A DNA stretch of 50,869 nt from Ruminococcus sp. AM22-13 (GCF_003471165.1 NZ_QRIL01000021.1:20633-71501); one strand, 5' to 3'. Counted from the first letter of the stretch, positions 26,381 to 34,780 are shown. Notes: generated from the sequence alone by a model not told the origin. Numbers and translations: made by a program.

Positions 26381-27415
26381 ATGTTAACACCAAAACAGAA
26401 TATGCTTGAAGTAATAAAAGGCGGTAATCCTGACAGATTTGTCAACCAGTATGAAGCAGTGCAGCTTCTGTTTCATCCATTTATGTTTGCTAACCCGCTT
26501 CTTGAGCCGGGACAGGAAAATGTGGTAAATGCATGGGGCGTAACAAATACTTTCCCGAAAGGAGTTCCGGGTTCTTTCCCTGTACATACTCCTGATAAGA
26601 TCGTAGTAAAGGATATCGAAGACTGGCAAGATTATGTTCATGCACCGTCTCTGAAATTTACTCAGGATCAGTGGGATATGGTGAAAGCCCAGTATGATGC
26701 AGTTGATGGTGAGCAGGCTTTTAAAGCAGCTTTCGTAGCACCGGGATTATTTGAGCAGACGCATCATCTCTGTGAGATCAGCAATGCGCTGGTTTACTAT
26801 ATTACCAATCCGGATGAAATGCATGATCTGATCAAGTATCTGACAGAATGGGAGCTGGAGCTGGCAGAAGGTATCTGTTCTAATCTTCATCCAGATGCAA
26901 TTTTTCATCATGATGACTGGGGCGGATTGGACAGCACATTTATGAGTCCGGCAATGTTTGATGAATTTTTACTTGAGCCATATAAAGAGATTTATGGATA
27001 TTATCACAGCCATGGAGTTGAACTGGTTATCCATCATTCTGACAGCTATGCTGCAACACTGGTTCCGTCTATGATCGAGATGGGAATTGATGTATGGCAG
27101 GGATGTATGGAGACAAATAATCTTCCGGAACTGATTAAGAAATATGGTGGCAAGATCAGTTTCATGGGCGGTATTGAGAATCGCGCAGTAGACTTCGAAG
27201 GTTGGACAGATGAGAACTGTGATGCAGTTGTACGTCGTGTATGTGAGGAATGCGGTAATAAATACTTTATTCCTTGTATTGCGCAGGGTGGTCCTGGTTC
27301 TGTTTATCCGGGAGTTTACAAATCCCTTTGCGATTCTATTGATAAGCTGAATGAAGAGAAGTTTGGTATTAAGGCTTCTGAGTCTACAAGACTTCCATGG
27401 CAGATTATGTTTTAA
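26381..27415 (+). CDS. UroD-family corrinoid methyltransferase (methyltransferase I)
   Basis: A 344-residue protein of the uroporphyrinogen decarboxylase superfamily, which also contains the MtaA and MtvB methyltransferases. The ATG at 26381 is set by GAGGAGG nine bases upstream; an earlier in-frame ATG at 26342 lacks a site. Family features include 'HHDDWGGLDSTFMSP', 'HSHGVELVIHHSDSY' and 'PCIAQGGPGSVYPG'. With a pterin methyltransferase and corrinoid protein next in line, it is best read as the enzyme that removes a methyl group from a substrate and gives it to cobalamin, not as heme synthesis. The HIC-type zinc motif of MtaA appears as HSD here, hinting at a different substrate. Methoxylated aromatics are a candidate. 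Confidence 0.85.
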   Translation: MLTPKQNMLEVIKGGNPDRFVNQYEAVQLLFHPFMFANPLLEPGQENVVNAWGVTNTFPKGVPGSFPVHTPDKIVVKDIEDWQDYVHAPSLKFTQDQWDMVKAQYDAVDGEQAFKAAFVAPGLFEQTHHLCEISNALVYYITNPDEMHDLIKYLTEWELELAEGICSNLHPDAIFHHDDWGGLDSTFMSPAMFDEFLLEPYKEIYGYYHSHGVELVIHHSDSYAATLVPSMIEMGIDVWQGCMETNNLPELIKKYGGKISFMGGIENRAVDFEGWTDENCDAVVRRVCEECGNKYFIPCIAQGGPGSVYPGVYKSLCDSIDKLNEEKFGIKASESTRLPWQIMF

Positions 27416-27541
27416 CTGAATCAAGCAAGTCCTCCTGCTTCAATTGCGAGGTGCAATAAGCAGCGGGTGGGGACTATTAAATAAATGGACTGATTTTTAG
27501 TCTGGCAAGAGTTGAAAGAGACAGCTGGAGGTGTTTGCAAA

Positions 27542-28357
27542 ATGATTATTATTGGTGAGAAAATTAATGGTTCTATTCCGTCAGTAGCAGAAGCAATCGC
27601 GAAAAGGGACGCAGAGTTTATCAAAGCGAGAGCAAAACTTCAGGCGGATAGTGGAGCTACATATATTGACTGTTGTGCTTCTGTTCCGGAGGCAGAGGAA
27701 GTGGAAACCCTGAAATGGATGATCGATTGTATTCAGGAGGTTACAGATCTTCCGATTTCTATCGACAGTCCAAGTCCGGATGTTCTGGCACAGGCATATA
27801 AATTCTGTAAGAAACCTGGAATTTTTAACTCTGTATCAGGAGAGGGACATAAGATTGATACGATTTTCCCGATTATGGCGGAGCCTGGAAATGAAGGCTG
27901 GCAGGTAATTGCATTGCTTAGTGATAATACAGGAATTCCGAAATGTGCAGCAGATCGTCTGAAAGTTTTTGACAAGATTATGGCGAAAGCAAAAGAATAT
28001 GGAATTGCGCCGAACAGAATTCATATTGATCCGCTGGTTGAAATGCTCTGTACTTCAGAGGATGGAATTGCTACAAATATTGAGACGATCACAAGTGTAC
28101 GCGAACAGTATCCGACCATTCATATCACAGCTGCTATCAGTAATATTTCTTTCAATCTGCCGGTCCGTAAACTGATCAATTATGGTTTCCTGGTGCTGGC
28201 AATGAATGCAGGACTGGACAGTGGAATTATGGATCCGACCAACAGAGATATGCTGGGACTGGTTTATGCGACAGAGGCTTTACTGGGACTGGATGATTAT
28301 TGCATGGAATATATCGGTGCGTACAGAGAAGGTCTGATCGGACCGGTAAAGAAGTGA
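27542..28357 (+). CDS. Pterin-binding methyltransferase (methyltransferase II, AcsE/MtvA-like)
   Basis: A 271-residue protein of the dihydropteroate synthase-like family. The ATG at 27542 follows TGGAGGTG; an upstream ATG at 27512 is less likely. It begins 'MIIIGEKINGSIPSVAEAI' and has 'SGATYIDCCAS', 'PISIDSPSPDVL' and 'IHIDPLVEML', the barrel strands that hold the pterin. Members move a methyl group between a corrinoid protein and tetrahydrofolate. Its place between methyltransferase I and the corrinoid protein suggests it passes substrate-derived methyl groups to tetrahydrofolate for the acetyl-CoA pathway or C1 metabolism. Confidence 0.88.
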   Translation: MIIIGEKINGSIPSVAEAIAKRDAEFIKARAKLQADSGATYIDCCASVPEAEEVETLKWMIDCIQEVTDLPISIDSPSPDVLAQAYKFCKKPGIFNSVSGEGHKIDTIFPIMAEPGNEGWQVIALLSDNTGIPKCAADRLKVFDKIMAKAKEYGIAPNRIHIDPLVEMLCTSEDGIATNIETITSVREQYPTIHITAAISNISFNLPVRKLINYGFLVLAMNAGLDSGIMDPTNRDMLGLVYATEALLGLDDYCMEYIGAYREGLIGPVKK

Positions 28358-28424
28358 TAGTTTATTAAAACTGAAGCAAAAAATGGCTACGTTTTTAGAA
28401 AAAGATAACAGGGAGGTTTTGATT

Positions 28425-29063
28425 ATGTCTAAAATAAATGAAGTTGCGGAATTAGTTGAAAAAGGAAAAGCAAAATTAGTAGGACCGGCTGTTCAGGAAG
28501 CAATTGATGAGGGTGATGATCCGGTTGCGATTCTGAATGATGGTATGATCAGTGCAATGTCTATTGTTGGTGATAAATTTAAAAATGGTGAGATTTTTGT
28601 TCCGGAGATGCTTGTTGCAGCACGTGCGATGAAGAAAGGTGTTGAGGTTCTGAAACCACATCTGGCATCTGGTTCTACAGGTGCACTTGGTAAGGTTATC
28701 ATTGCTACTGTTTCCGGTGACCTTCATGATATTGGTAAGAATCTGGTTGCTATGATGATCGAGAGTGCCGGTTTTGAAGTGATCGATCTGGGTGTTGATG
28801 TTCCGGCAGCTAAGATTATCGAGTGCTATAAGGAGAATCCGGATGTTAAGATCATTGCGCTTTCTGCTCTGCTGACAACTACAATGCCGGCACTGAAAGA
28901 GACGGTTGAGGCTTTGAATGCGGCAGATTTCAGAGGTAATATCAAGGTTATGGTTGGCGGTGCGCCGATTACTGAAGAGTTTGCTGAAGAGATTGGGGCT
29001 GACGGATATTCTGATGATGCGGCCAGCGCAGCATCACTGGCTAAGAAGCTGGCTGCGGCTTAA
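28425..29063 (+). CDS. Corrinoid (cobalamin-binding) methyl-carrier protein, copy 1
   Basis: A 212-residue protein read from the ATG at 28425, eight bases after GGGAGG. The N-terminal four-helix cap (about 1-85) is followed by the cobalamin domain with the His-on motif 'DLHDIGKN' (DXHXXG) and later 'SALLTTTMPALK' and 'VMVGGAPI'. Proteins of the MtvC/MtbC type carry methyl-cobalamin between the two methyltransferases. It is third in the operon; a terminator follows at 29121-29157. Confidence 0.93.
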   Translation: MSKINEVAELVEKGKAKLVGPAVQEAIDEGDDPVAILNDGMISAMSIVGDKFKNGEIFVPEMLVAARAMKKGVEVLKPHLASGSTGALGKVIIATVSGDLHDIGKNLVAMMIESAGFEVIDLGVDVPAAKIIECYKENPDVKIIALSALLTTTMPALKETVEALNAADFRGNIKVMVGGAPITEEFAEEIGADGYSDDAASAASLAKKLAAA

Positions 29064-29120
29064 GCTGATCGAGAGGGTCTGAGACAGATCCTGGATAAGT
29101 GGGTTAAAAGCATAACATGA

Positions 29121-29157
29121 AAAGGGGGACTGCTCTGTGATGGGGTGGTCCCTTTGA
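29121..29157 (+). terminator. Terminator after corrinoid protein gene 1
   Basis: AAAGGGGGAC (29121-29130) pairs with GTCCCTTT (29148-29155) with one bulge, followed by GATGTTTTT. It separates the three methyl-transfer genes from the activator gene. Confidence 0.7.
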
Positions 29158-29166
29158 TGTTTTTAG

Positions 29167-29175
29167 TGATATAAT
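29167..29175 (+). promoter_or_regulatory. Extended -10 promoter upstream of the activator gene
   Basis: TGATATAAT is an extended -10 element about 260 bases upstream of the activator start. Transcripts from it would contain the long hairpin at 29196-29410. No good -35 is seen. Confidence 0.4.
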
Positions 29176-29195
29176 GTACTTGTACTTGAAGGGAC

Positions 29196-29410
29196 GCTCA
29201 GCAAAATATTTCATTTTGAGTGCGGTTTCGGGAGCTAAGATATTCTAAGTCTGAAAAAATCTGCTAAAGGCATGAGCCGCCCTGTCAAACTCGCTCCGTT
29301 GCAAACTTCGCTCAGACACGTGAGGCGGGCGACTTATAACGCAGATTTTTTCGGACTAAGAATATCTAAGTTCCCTGCAAATGCACTTAAAATGAAATAT
29401 TTTGCTGAGC
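29196..29410. repeat. 215-bp long inverted repeat
   Basis: Arms of about 70 bases, 29196-29264 and 29341-29410, pair nearly throughout. The outer 28 bases match at 27 positions (starting GCTCAGCAAAATATTTCATT) and the inner 12 are perfect (GAAAAAATCTGC/GCAGATTTTTTC). The 76-base centre has smaller GC-rich hairpins (GCCGCC with GGCGGGC). It contains no gene. The frame of the downstream activator runs open through it, which could mislead start prediction. Confidence 0.8.
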
Positions 29411-29436
29411 TGGTTACTGGGCATAGGAGGTTTTTT

Positions 29437-31203
29437 ATGGCTTGGGTGAGGTTTGTCAGAGAAGGTAAATGTATAGAGGTGGAAGATGGCAGTTCTGTTC
29501 TGGAGGCGGAGATTCGGGCTGGGTTGAGACCGGATGCACCTTGTGGGGGACAGGGTAAGTGCGGTAAGTGTCTGGTGAAGCTGAATGGGAAGATTATTAA
29601 AGCTTGTCAGGTGAAGTTGAATGTTGATGTGAAAGCTGAAGCTGGGAAGGAATATCTGGTGGAGACATTGGATAGGAGTGAGGCTGCGAAGATTCTGACG
29701 GATGGTTTTAACAGAGAAGTTGTGTTTGCACCAGGACTTCGGATGATGCGGGTTTTGCTGGAGAAGGCGAAACCTGGGGAGAAGAGGTCGGACTGGCAGA
29801 GATTGTTGGATGAGTTGGAGAGTGTGGATGGTGAAGTTCGGGCTGATGAGATGGAAGTGGATTTGAAACTGGCGGGGGAGTTATATGAGAAGCGTCGGGA
29901 GTCGGATGCGTGGTATGTGATTTACAGCAGACGTCGAATATTAGAATTGAGAAAAGAAATTGGCAGGAGGTGTCTGGCAGCGTTTGATATTGGGACGACT
30001 ACGATTGCGGGGTATCTTCTGGATGGTGTAGATGGCAGGACTCTGGCAGTGGAGAGCAAGATGAATCCTCAGGCACAGTATGGTGCGGATGTGATTATGC
30101 GGGCGAATTATGCGTTGGAGCATGGAACAGAGGCGCTGAGTCTGTGTATTCGGGAAGTTGTTAATGAGATGATTGGAAGCCTGGCTGAGAAGGCAGGGAT
30201 TGGCAGGAGTGATATTTTCCAGATTTGTGTTGTGGGAAATACCTGTATGCATCATTTGTTTCTTGGGATTTCTCCGGCTTCGTTGGTGCATGCGCCTTAT
30301 ACACCGGCGGTGAGTGAACGGCTTGTGTCAGATGCCGGGGATTATGGCCTGAATGTTCAGAAACGGGCGGAGTTGATTTTATTGCCGGATATTGCCGGAT
30401 ATGTGGGGGCGGATACCTGTGGATGTCTGCTGGCAGTACGGCAGGATATGAAAGAGGAAATTTCGCTGATGATTGATATTGGTACGAATGGTGAGATGGT
30501 TCTTGGGAATAGGGAGAGACTGGTGACTTGTTCTACCGCGGCTGGTCCGGCTTTTGAAGGGGCTAAGATTGAATGTGGAATGCGTGGAGCGAAAGGGGCT
30601 GTGGATCATGTAAGGTTTGAGAATGGAGAATGGAGTTATACAACTGTGGGAAGTAAACCAGCAGCCGGGTTGTGTGGTTCGGGACTTATTGATCTGGTTG
30701 CCGGGCTTCTGGATGCGGGATTGCTGGATGAGAATGGTGTGCTGAACAGTGGACAGGAGAACCGTAGTGCATTTATGCTTGTGCCGCCAAATGAGGCAGG
30801 GAATGAAAAGGGTGTTTATCTTACACAGAAGGACGTCGGGGAGGTTCAGCTTGCGAAGGCTGCTATTGCGGCGGGGATTCAGATGCTTATGGAGCGGCTG
30901 GAGATTACGGAAAAGGAAATCCAGACGGTATATATTGCGGGGGCTTTTGGCAATTATATGAATCCGGTGAGTGCCGGGAAGATTGGTTTGCTGCCGGCAT
31001 CGTTGGTTGAAAAAGTGAAGCCGGTCGGAAATGCCGCAGGGGAAGGTGCGAAGATTGCTCTTGTGAATGAGAAGGAAATGCTGGATATGGACGAACTGGT
31101 GAGGAAGATTGAGTTCGTGGAACTGGCGGCTTCACCGGAATTTCAAGATTGTTTTATTGATGAACTGGGGTTTCCTGAGAGAGAGGAGGAACCGAAATGT
31201 TAG
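29437..31203 (+). CDS. Corrinoid-activating protein, 2Fe-2S plus ASKHA (RACo-like, DUF4445)
   Basis: A 588-residue protein read from the ATG at 29437, preceded by AGGAGG. The frame stays open back to 29272 but that part is the long hairpin. The N-terminal ferredoxin domain binds a 2Fe-2S cluster ('APCGGQGKCGKCLVKL' plus a fourth Cys in 'IIKACQV'). The C-terminal half is an ASKHA ATPase-like domain with 'AFDIGTTTIAGYLLD' and 'MIDIGTNGEMVLG'. RACo-type proteins use ATP to drive an electron onto inactive cob(II)alamin, restoring cob(I)alamin in corrinoid proteins. It is the repair enzyme of the adjacent system. It overlaps the DUF2284 gene by 7 bases. Confidence 0.92.
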   Translation: MAWVRFVREGKCIEVEDGSSVLEAEIRAGLRPDAPCGGQGKCGKCLVKLNGKIIKACQVKLNVDVKAEAGKEYLVETLDRSEAAKILTDGFNREVVFAPGLRMMRVLLEKAKPGEKRSDWQRLLDELESVDGEVRADEMEVDLKLAGELYEKRRESDAWYVIYSRRRILELRKEIGRRCLAAFDIGTTTIAGYLLDGVDGRTLAVESKMNPQAQYGADVIMRANYALEHGTEALSLCIREVVNEMIGSLAEKAGIGRSDIFQICVVGNTCMHHLFLGISPASLVHAPYTPAVSERLVSDAGDYGLNVQKRAELILLPDIAGYVGADTCGCLLAVRQDMKEEISLMIDIGTNGEMVLGNRERLVTCSTAAGPAFEGAKIECGMRGAKGAVDHVRFENGEWSYTTVGSKPAAGLCGSGLIDLVAGLLDAGLLDENGVLNSGQENRSAFMLVPPNEAGNEKGVYLTQKDVGEVQLAKAAIAAGIQMLMERLEITEKEIQTVYIAGAFGNYMNPVSAGKIGLLPASLVEKVKPVGNAAGEGAKIALVNEKEMLDMDELVRKIEFVELAASPEFQDCFIDELGFPEREEEPKC

Positions 31204-31736
31204 ATATAAAGAAGTTAGAACAGATGGGAATGGAACAGGGGTTTTCGCATGTAGCGTTATTGGATTGTGATACGATTGAGCTGAAGCCGGAGGTGCGGCA
31301 GATGTGTGCTTCAGATACATGTCATAAGTATAATAAGTGCTGGAGCTGCCCGCCAGGGTGTGGCTCTCTTGAGGAGTGTGAAAAGAGAGTTCGAAATTAT
31401 AAGTATGGAATCATTGTTCAGACAGTGGGGGAATTGGAAGATGCCCTTGATGGAGAGAGCATGATGGAGACGGAGGCCAGACATAAGGAGTATTTTGTGG
31501 AGTTTGAGAAGAAACTGAGAGAGATTTATCCGGATATGCTTGCAATTGGCGCAGGGTGTTGTACGAAATGTAAGGTTTGTACTTATCCCGATGCTCCGTG
31601 CAGATTTCCGAAGCAGGCTTTTTCTTCGATGGAGGCTTACGGAATGTTGGTGACTCAGGTCTGTCAGGCAAATGGGTTGAAGTATTATTATGGAGACTGT
31701 ACGATTGCTTATACGAGCTGTTATTTATTAGAGTAG
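31197..31736 (+). CDS. DUF2284 cysteine-rich metal-binding protein
   Basis: A 179-residue protein with many cysteines: 'CASDTCHKYNKCWSCPPGCG' with following 'C' residues, 'GAGCCTKCKVCTYPDAPC', and 'DCTIAYTSCYLL' at the end. The pattern marks the DUF2284 family, predicted to bind iron-sulfur clusters or other metal. Its start overlaps the activator stop, so the two are translationally coupled. DUF2284 genes recur beside corrinoid methyltransferases, where a role in electron supply to the activator is plausible but unproven. Confidence 0.88.
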   Translation: MLDIKKLEQMGMEQGFSHVALLDCDTIELKPEVRQMCASDTCHKYNKCWSCPPGCGSLEECEKRVRNYKYGIIVQTVGELEDALDGESMMETEARHKEYFVEFEKKLREIYPDMLAIGAGCCTKCKVCTYPDAPCRFPKQAFSSMEAYGMLVTQVCQANGLKYYYGDCTIAYTSCYLLE

Positions 31737-31826
31737 ATAGTATTTCTGTTTATATAAGAGAATTCAGCTTTTTCATAAAATGTGTTGATGACTGTTGGAT
31801 GTACTGGTGTATAGCGAATAATAATT

Positions 31827-31947
31827 GTTACGGTTCGGTTATGAGCAAGTAGCGAAAGCGGATTGCGAATATCCGATTGACTCTCATTACTAATAGCCAG
31901 AATGGAATCAGAGAGAATGAGTTACTGAGAACGGAGCGAACAGTAAC
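31827..31947. mobile_element. Second MITE-like element carrying the dispersed repeat
   Basis: The ends GTTACGGTTCG (31827-31837) and CGAACAGTAAC (31937-31947) are inverted repeats with one mismatch and resemble those at 26016-26159. The right end, from GTTACTG at 31921, matches positions 21-47 closely. Inside is the dispersed repeat 31843-31880, then a CTCTCATT/GAGAATGAG hairpin. No clear target duplication is seen. The 31737-32110 gap also holds the promoter and terminator listed next. Confidence 0.5.
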
Positions 31948-32001
31948 CGAGAATGAGAACAGAATATAAAATGCCGGTATTTTTCGTTGTAAATAATCTG
32001 G

Positions 32002-32078
32002 TGCTATGATAAAATAAATACATTGAAAAAGCAGTGATGAAAGTAAAAGTCCTTCGCCGTAAGGCGGGGGATTTTTTT
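32002..32078 (+). promoter_or_regulatory. Promoter and leader terminator before corrinoid gene 2
   Basis: An extended -10, TGCTATGAT (32002-32010), is followed about 40 bases later by a strong intrinsic terminator: CCTTCGCC (32051-32058) with GGCGGGGG (32063-32070, two G-T pairs), a GTAA loop and ATTTTTTT. The coding start is only 9-33 bases further on. This arrangement implies attenuation of the gene or a short RNA of about 60 bases. Confidence 0.55.
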
Positions 32079-32110
32079 GTAGAAGAATGGTTAAGGGCGG
32101 GCTTGATGAT

Positions 32111-32746
32111 ATGACAGTACTTGAGCAGTTACAAAAAGCAATTGAAGACGGACATCCGGGGGATACGGAGAAGCTGGTGAGAGAAGCATTGAAGCAGCAT
32201 ATTTCTTCCGCGCGGATTGTGGAAGAAGCAATGACTCCTGCGATGAGAACAGTGGGAGAGAATTATAAATCTAATGGTGCGGATATTATCAGGATTCTGG
32301 CGGCGGCCCGGAGCGTGCGTAAAGGATTTGAGCTGTTGGAGGAGCAGGATACACAGTTTGGCAGAAGAAATATTGGAACTGTGATTCTGGGAACTGTGGA
32401 GGGAGATCTTCATGATGTGGGTAAGAATCTGGTTGCAGTTATGTTCCGTAGTGCGGGATTTAAGGTTATCGACCTTGGCGTGGATATTTCGGAGAAGCAG
32501 TTTCTACGTGCTGTGAAACAGAATCCGGATGTGTCAATCGTTTGTATTTCCTCTCTTCTTAGCACTTCTATTCCGGAGATGGAGCAGGTGGTGAAGTCGC
32601 TGAAGCGAAGCAGCAGTAAGCATAAATTTAAGATTATGGTTGGCGGTGGTGCAGTGACAAAACAGCTGGCGAAAGATATGGGGGCAGATGCGTATACAGA
32701 AAATTGCATTGAGGCTGTGGAAGTTGCCAAGACGTTTATTGTATAA
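32111..32746 (+). CDS. Corrinoid (cobalamin-binding) methyl-carrier protein, copy 2
   Basis: A 211-residue paralogue of the protein at 28425, with a helical cap and 'EGDLHDVGKN' supplying the cobalamin-ligand His, then 'VCISSLLSTSIPEME' and 'IMVGGGAV'. The start is uncertain: ATG 32111 gives 'MTVLEQLQKAIEDG' and ATG 32087 adds eight residues; neither has a strong ribosome site. It lies directly after a leader terminator, so its expression may be conditional. It could carry methyl groups for another methyltransferase elsewhere. Confidence 0.88.
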   Translation: MTVLEQLQKAIEDGHPGDTEKLVREALKQHISSARIVEEAMTPAMRTVGENYKSNGADIIRILAAARSVRKGFELLEEQDTQFGRRNIGTVILGTVEGDLHDVGKNLVAVMFRSAGFKVIDLGVDISEKQFLRAVKQNPDVSIVCISSLLSTSIPEMEQVVKSLKRSSSKHKFKIMVGGGAVTKQLAKDMGADAYTENCIEAVEVAKTFIV

Positions 32747-32875
32747 TGCGTGTGAATTAGTGGTAAAGAGGAGCCAATGAAAGAATCTGAATAACAGCCA
32801 GAATGAAGAAGGTTGCTAATTAGCGTGAGCCATATCAGAATCAGCTTATGAATTATGTGACGGGAGGAACGGGAC

Positions 32876-34579
32876 TTGCGGTTGTCATCTGTTTATTTAT
32901 ATGAAAAGATAAAAGAGAAATATGAAATTCTGAAAAAGGGAAATTTGTCCGGTAATGATGGGTATCTGCGCCCTTTTTTGCGTTGTGGAATTAACAGAGA
33001 TGACAGGAAGAAAGAAGATAGATTCCGCAGTGGGCATGTATATGTGATTCAGGTGCGTGATGATGAAGAATGGGAACGTGTAGTGCCGGTAATGAAAGAC
33101 ATTTTCTGGATTTTTTGTAAAAAATCGGATTCAGAAAAGCAAAATGATAATATGATCGTTGGAGCTGGAACCGGAATTGGAACAGGAACTGAAGTTGAGG
33201 CTGGAGCTCCTGAAAGTTTTGAAACAGATATAAACCGAAATGAGGTTGAGGTAGCTGTGAGCAGCTGCGATGACTCAGATTTTGGAAACATCCCTTATAT
33301 TCAGGTGGCACTTGAGAATCTGGAAGAAATTGCGGAATTTATGAATGATATGCAGGAGATTTTTGATACTGCGGATGGATGGGAAAGGAAAATCCATGAC
33401 CTGATGCTGGAGCATGCGGGAATGGAGCGGCTTTTACAGGTGACATCTGAATTTCTGCAGAATCCGCTGACTGTAATCGGACTGGATTTTACTTTCGTTG
33501 CAGAGGCCGGAAGCAAATATCTGCCGCCGCGGGCTCGTTTATATACAGATGAGGGACTGAATGTAGAATATGTAAATGCACTTCTTCAGAATGAAACTTA
33601 TCGTGAGATGGCAGATACGCATGAAACGGTGATGTTTCCGGCTTATATCAGTGGATGTCGTTCTATGAATCGAAATTTATTTGTGGATGAGAAGGCAACT
33701 CACAGGCTGATTTTGACGGAATGCAGAGTGGAAATTACGCAGGGAGTTATCTGCGTGCTGGATATTTTATCAGAGAAATTGGAATTCCTGCTTACACATG
33801 AAGAAGAGGAGACAGATCCGGACCGGGATATAGAACAGATATTTGTGCGTGTTTTATCGGACAGAACAGCGGATTATATGCAGATCAGCAGGGAACTCAG
33901 CGAATTGGGATGGGGAGGAAATCATGAATATATGTGTCTGATTTTGCAGATTACATATCTGAACCAGCAGAATCTTTCTACGAAGGCAATCAGCAGATAT
34001 ATTAAGAAGAAACTCGGGGATTCCGTAAGTTTTCTTTATCAGGATGAGATCGTGGTGTTTTTTGACCTTACGAGGTTGGGAATGAATCAGGAAGAGGTAG
34101 CCGGGAAGCTTGTGTATTTTATCAGAGATACCTATCTGAAAGCCGGGTACAGCAGAGTAATGACGGGACACATGAACCTGCGCAGACAGTATGTACAGGC
34201 GAAAACAGCGCTAGATGTCGGAAGCCGTAAGAAACCGTATCTGTGGATTCATTATTTCAGCCAGGTGGCAATGACATATATTCTGGAGCAGGCGACCAAG
34301 AGACTGCCGGGAACTATGATTTGTCATGAGGGATTGTTGGAATTAAAGAAACATGATGAGGAAAATCAGACGCAGTATATGGAGACTTTGAGAGTATATC
34401 TTGAACAGCATTTAAGCGCGACACAGGCTGCGCGTGAGTTGTTTATACATAGAAGTACATTTCTCTACCGACTCGACAGAATCAGAGAAATCCTTCAGTC
34501 AGATCTGGATGATCCGGAGGAGATTTTTTACCTGGAACTATCGTTCAGACTGCTGGAGCAGGAAGAAGAGAAGGAATAA
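32876..34579 (+). CDS. PucR-type transcriptional regulator
   Basis: A 567-residue regulator. The TTG start at 32876 follows GGGAGG at a proper distance. A low-complexity Gly/Thr/Glu linker lies near residues 100-125. The C-terminal PucR helix-turn-helix is clear ('HLSATQAARELFIHRSTFLY' then 'RLDRIREIL', about 505-560), preceded by a GGDEF-like/CdaR-type central domain. Related regulators (PucR/CdaR) control catabolism genes. Its position after the corrinoid genes suggests that it regulates the methyltransferase locus, by inference. Confidence 0.88.
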   Translation: MRLSSVYLYEKIKEKYEILKKGNLSGNDGYLRPFLRCGINRDDRKKEDRFRSGHVYVIQVRDDEEWERVVPVMKDIFWIFCKKSDSEKQNDNMIVGAGTGIGTGTEVEAGAPESFETDINRNEVEVAVSSCDDSDFGNIPYIQVALENLEEIAEFMNDMQEIFDTADGWERKIHDLMLEHAGMERLLQVTSEFLQNPLTVIGLDFTFVAEAGSKYLPPRARLYTDEGLNVEYVNALLQNETYREMADTHETVMFPAYISGCRSMNRNLFVDEKATHRLILTECRVEITQGVICVLDILSEKLEFLLTHEEEETDPDRDIEQIFVRVLSDRTADYMQISRELSELGWGGNHEYMCLILQITYLNQQNLSTKAISRYIKKKLGDSVSFLYQDEIVVFFDLTRLGMNQEEVAGKLVYFIRDTYLKAGYSRVMTGHMNLRRQYVQAKTALDVGSRKKPYLWIHYFSQVAMTYILEQATKRLPGTMICHEGLLELKKHDEENQTQYMETLRVYLEQHLSATQAARELFIHRSTFLYRLDRIREILQSDLDDPEEIFYLELSFRLLEQEEEKE

Positions 34580-34582
34580 TAA

Positions 34583-34777
34583 AAATCTTCGCAGTGTGGA
34601 CAGCGTGTAGCTTTAATGTCGATTTTGCTCATGCAGAAAGGACATTTCTTAGTAGTCGGAGCGGCTGGCTCTTCTTTTTTGGCACCGAAGGATGTTACTT
34701 TGTTCACTGCCTTCAGCAGGCAGAACAGGATGAATGCCATAATGATGAAGTTAACTACTGAAGAAATGAAAGAGGAT
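34583..34777 (-). pseudogene. mscL: Remnant of mscL (large-conductance mechanosensitive channel) with zinc ribbon
   Basis: On the minus strand, reading from about 34777, the frame gives 'SSFISSVVNFIIMAFILFCL', 'LKAVNKVTSFGAKKEEPAAP' and 'KKCPFCMSKIDIKATRCPHC'. This is the second membrane helix of MscL and the C-terminal zinc ribbon found in some clostridial MscL. The N-terminal half, including the first helix, is missing: a TGA lies about 15 residues before the conserved part. At the other end the frame runs into the antisense of the PucR gene without its usual stop. Confidence 0.65.
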
Positions 34778-34780
34778 GCT

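Noticed and set aside
26381..27415. True uroporphyrinogen decarboxylase (HemE) for heme synthesis
   Set aside because: No other heme gene is nearby, and the following genes are a pterin methyltransferase and a corrinoid protein.
29272..29436. N-terminal extension of the corrinoid activator frame
   Set aside because: It translates the central and right part of a 215-bp hairpin, has no ribosome site, and the conserved protein begins at 29437 after AGGAGG.
31577..31852. 91-residue frame overlapping the DUF2284 gene end
   Set aside because: It overlaps a well-supported gene in another frame and ends in the MITE-like element.
31987..32078. Cobalamin riboswitch before the second corrinoid gene
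   Set aside because: The leader is only about 60 bases and no B12-box is visible; cobalamin riboswitches are near 200 bases.
34616..34780. N-terminal part of the plus-strand frame ending at 35086
   Set aside because: It is antisense to the mscL remnant and shows no transporter character, so the permease remnant is taken to begin near 34781.
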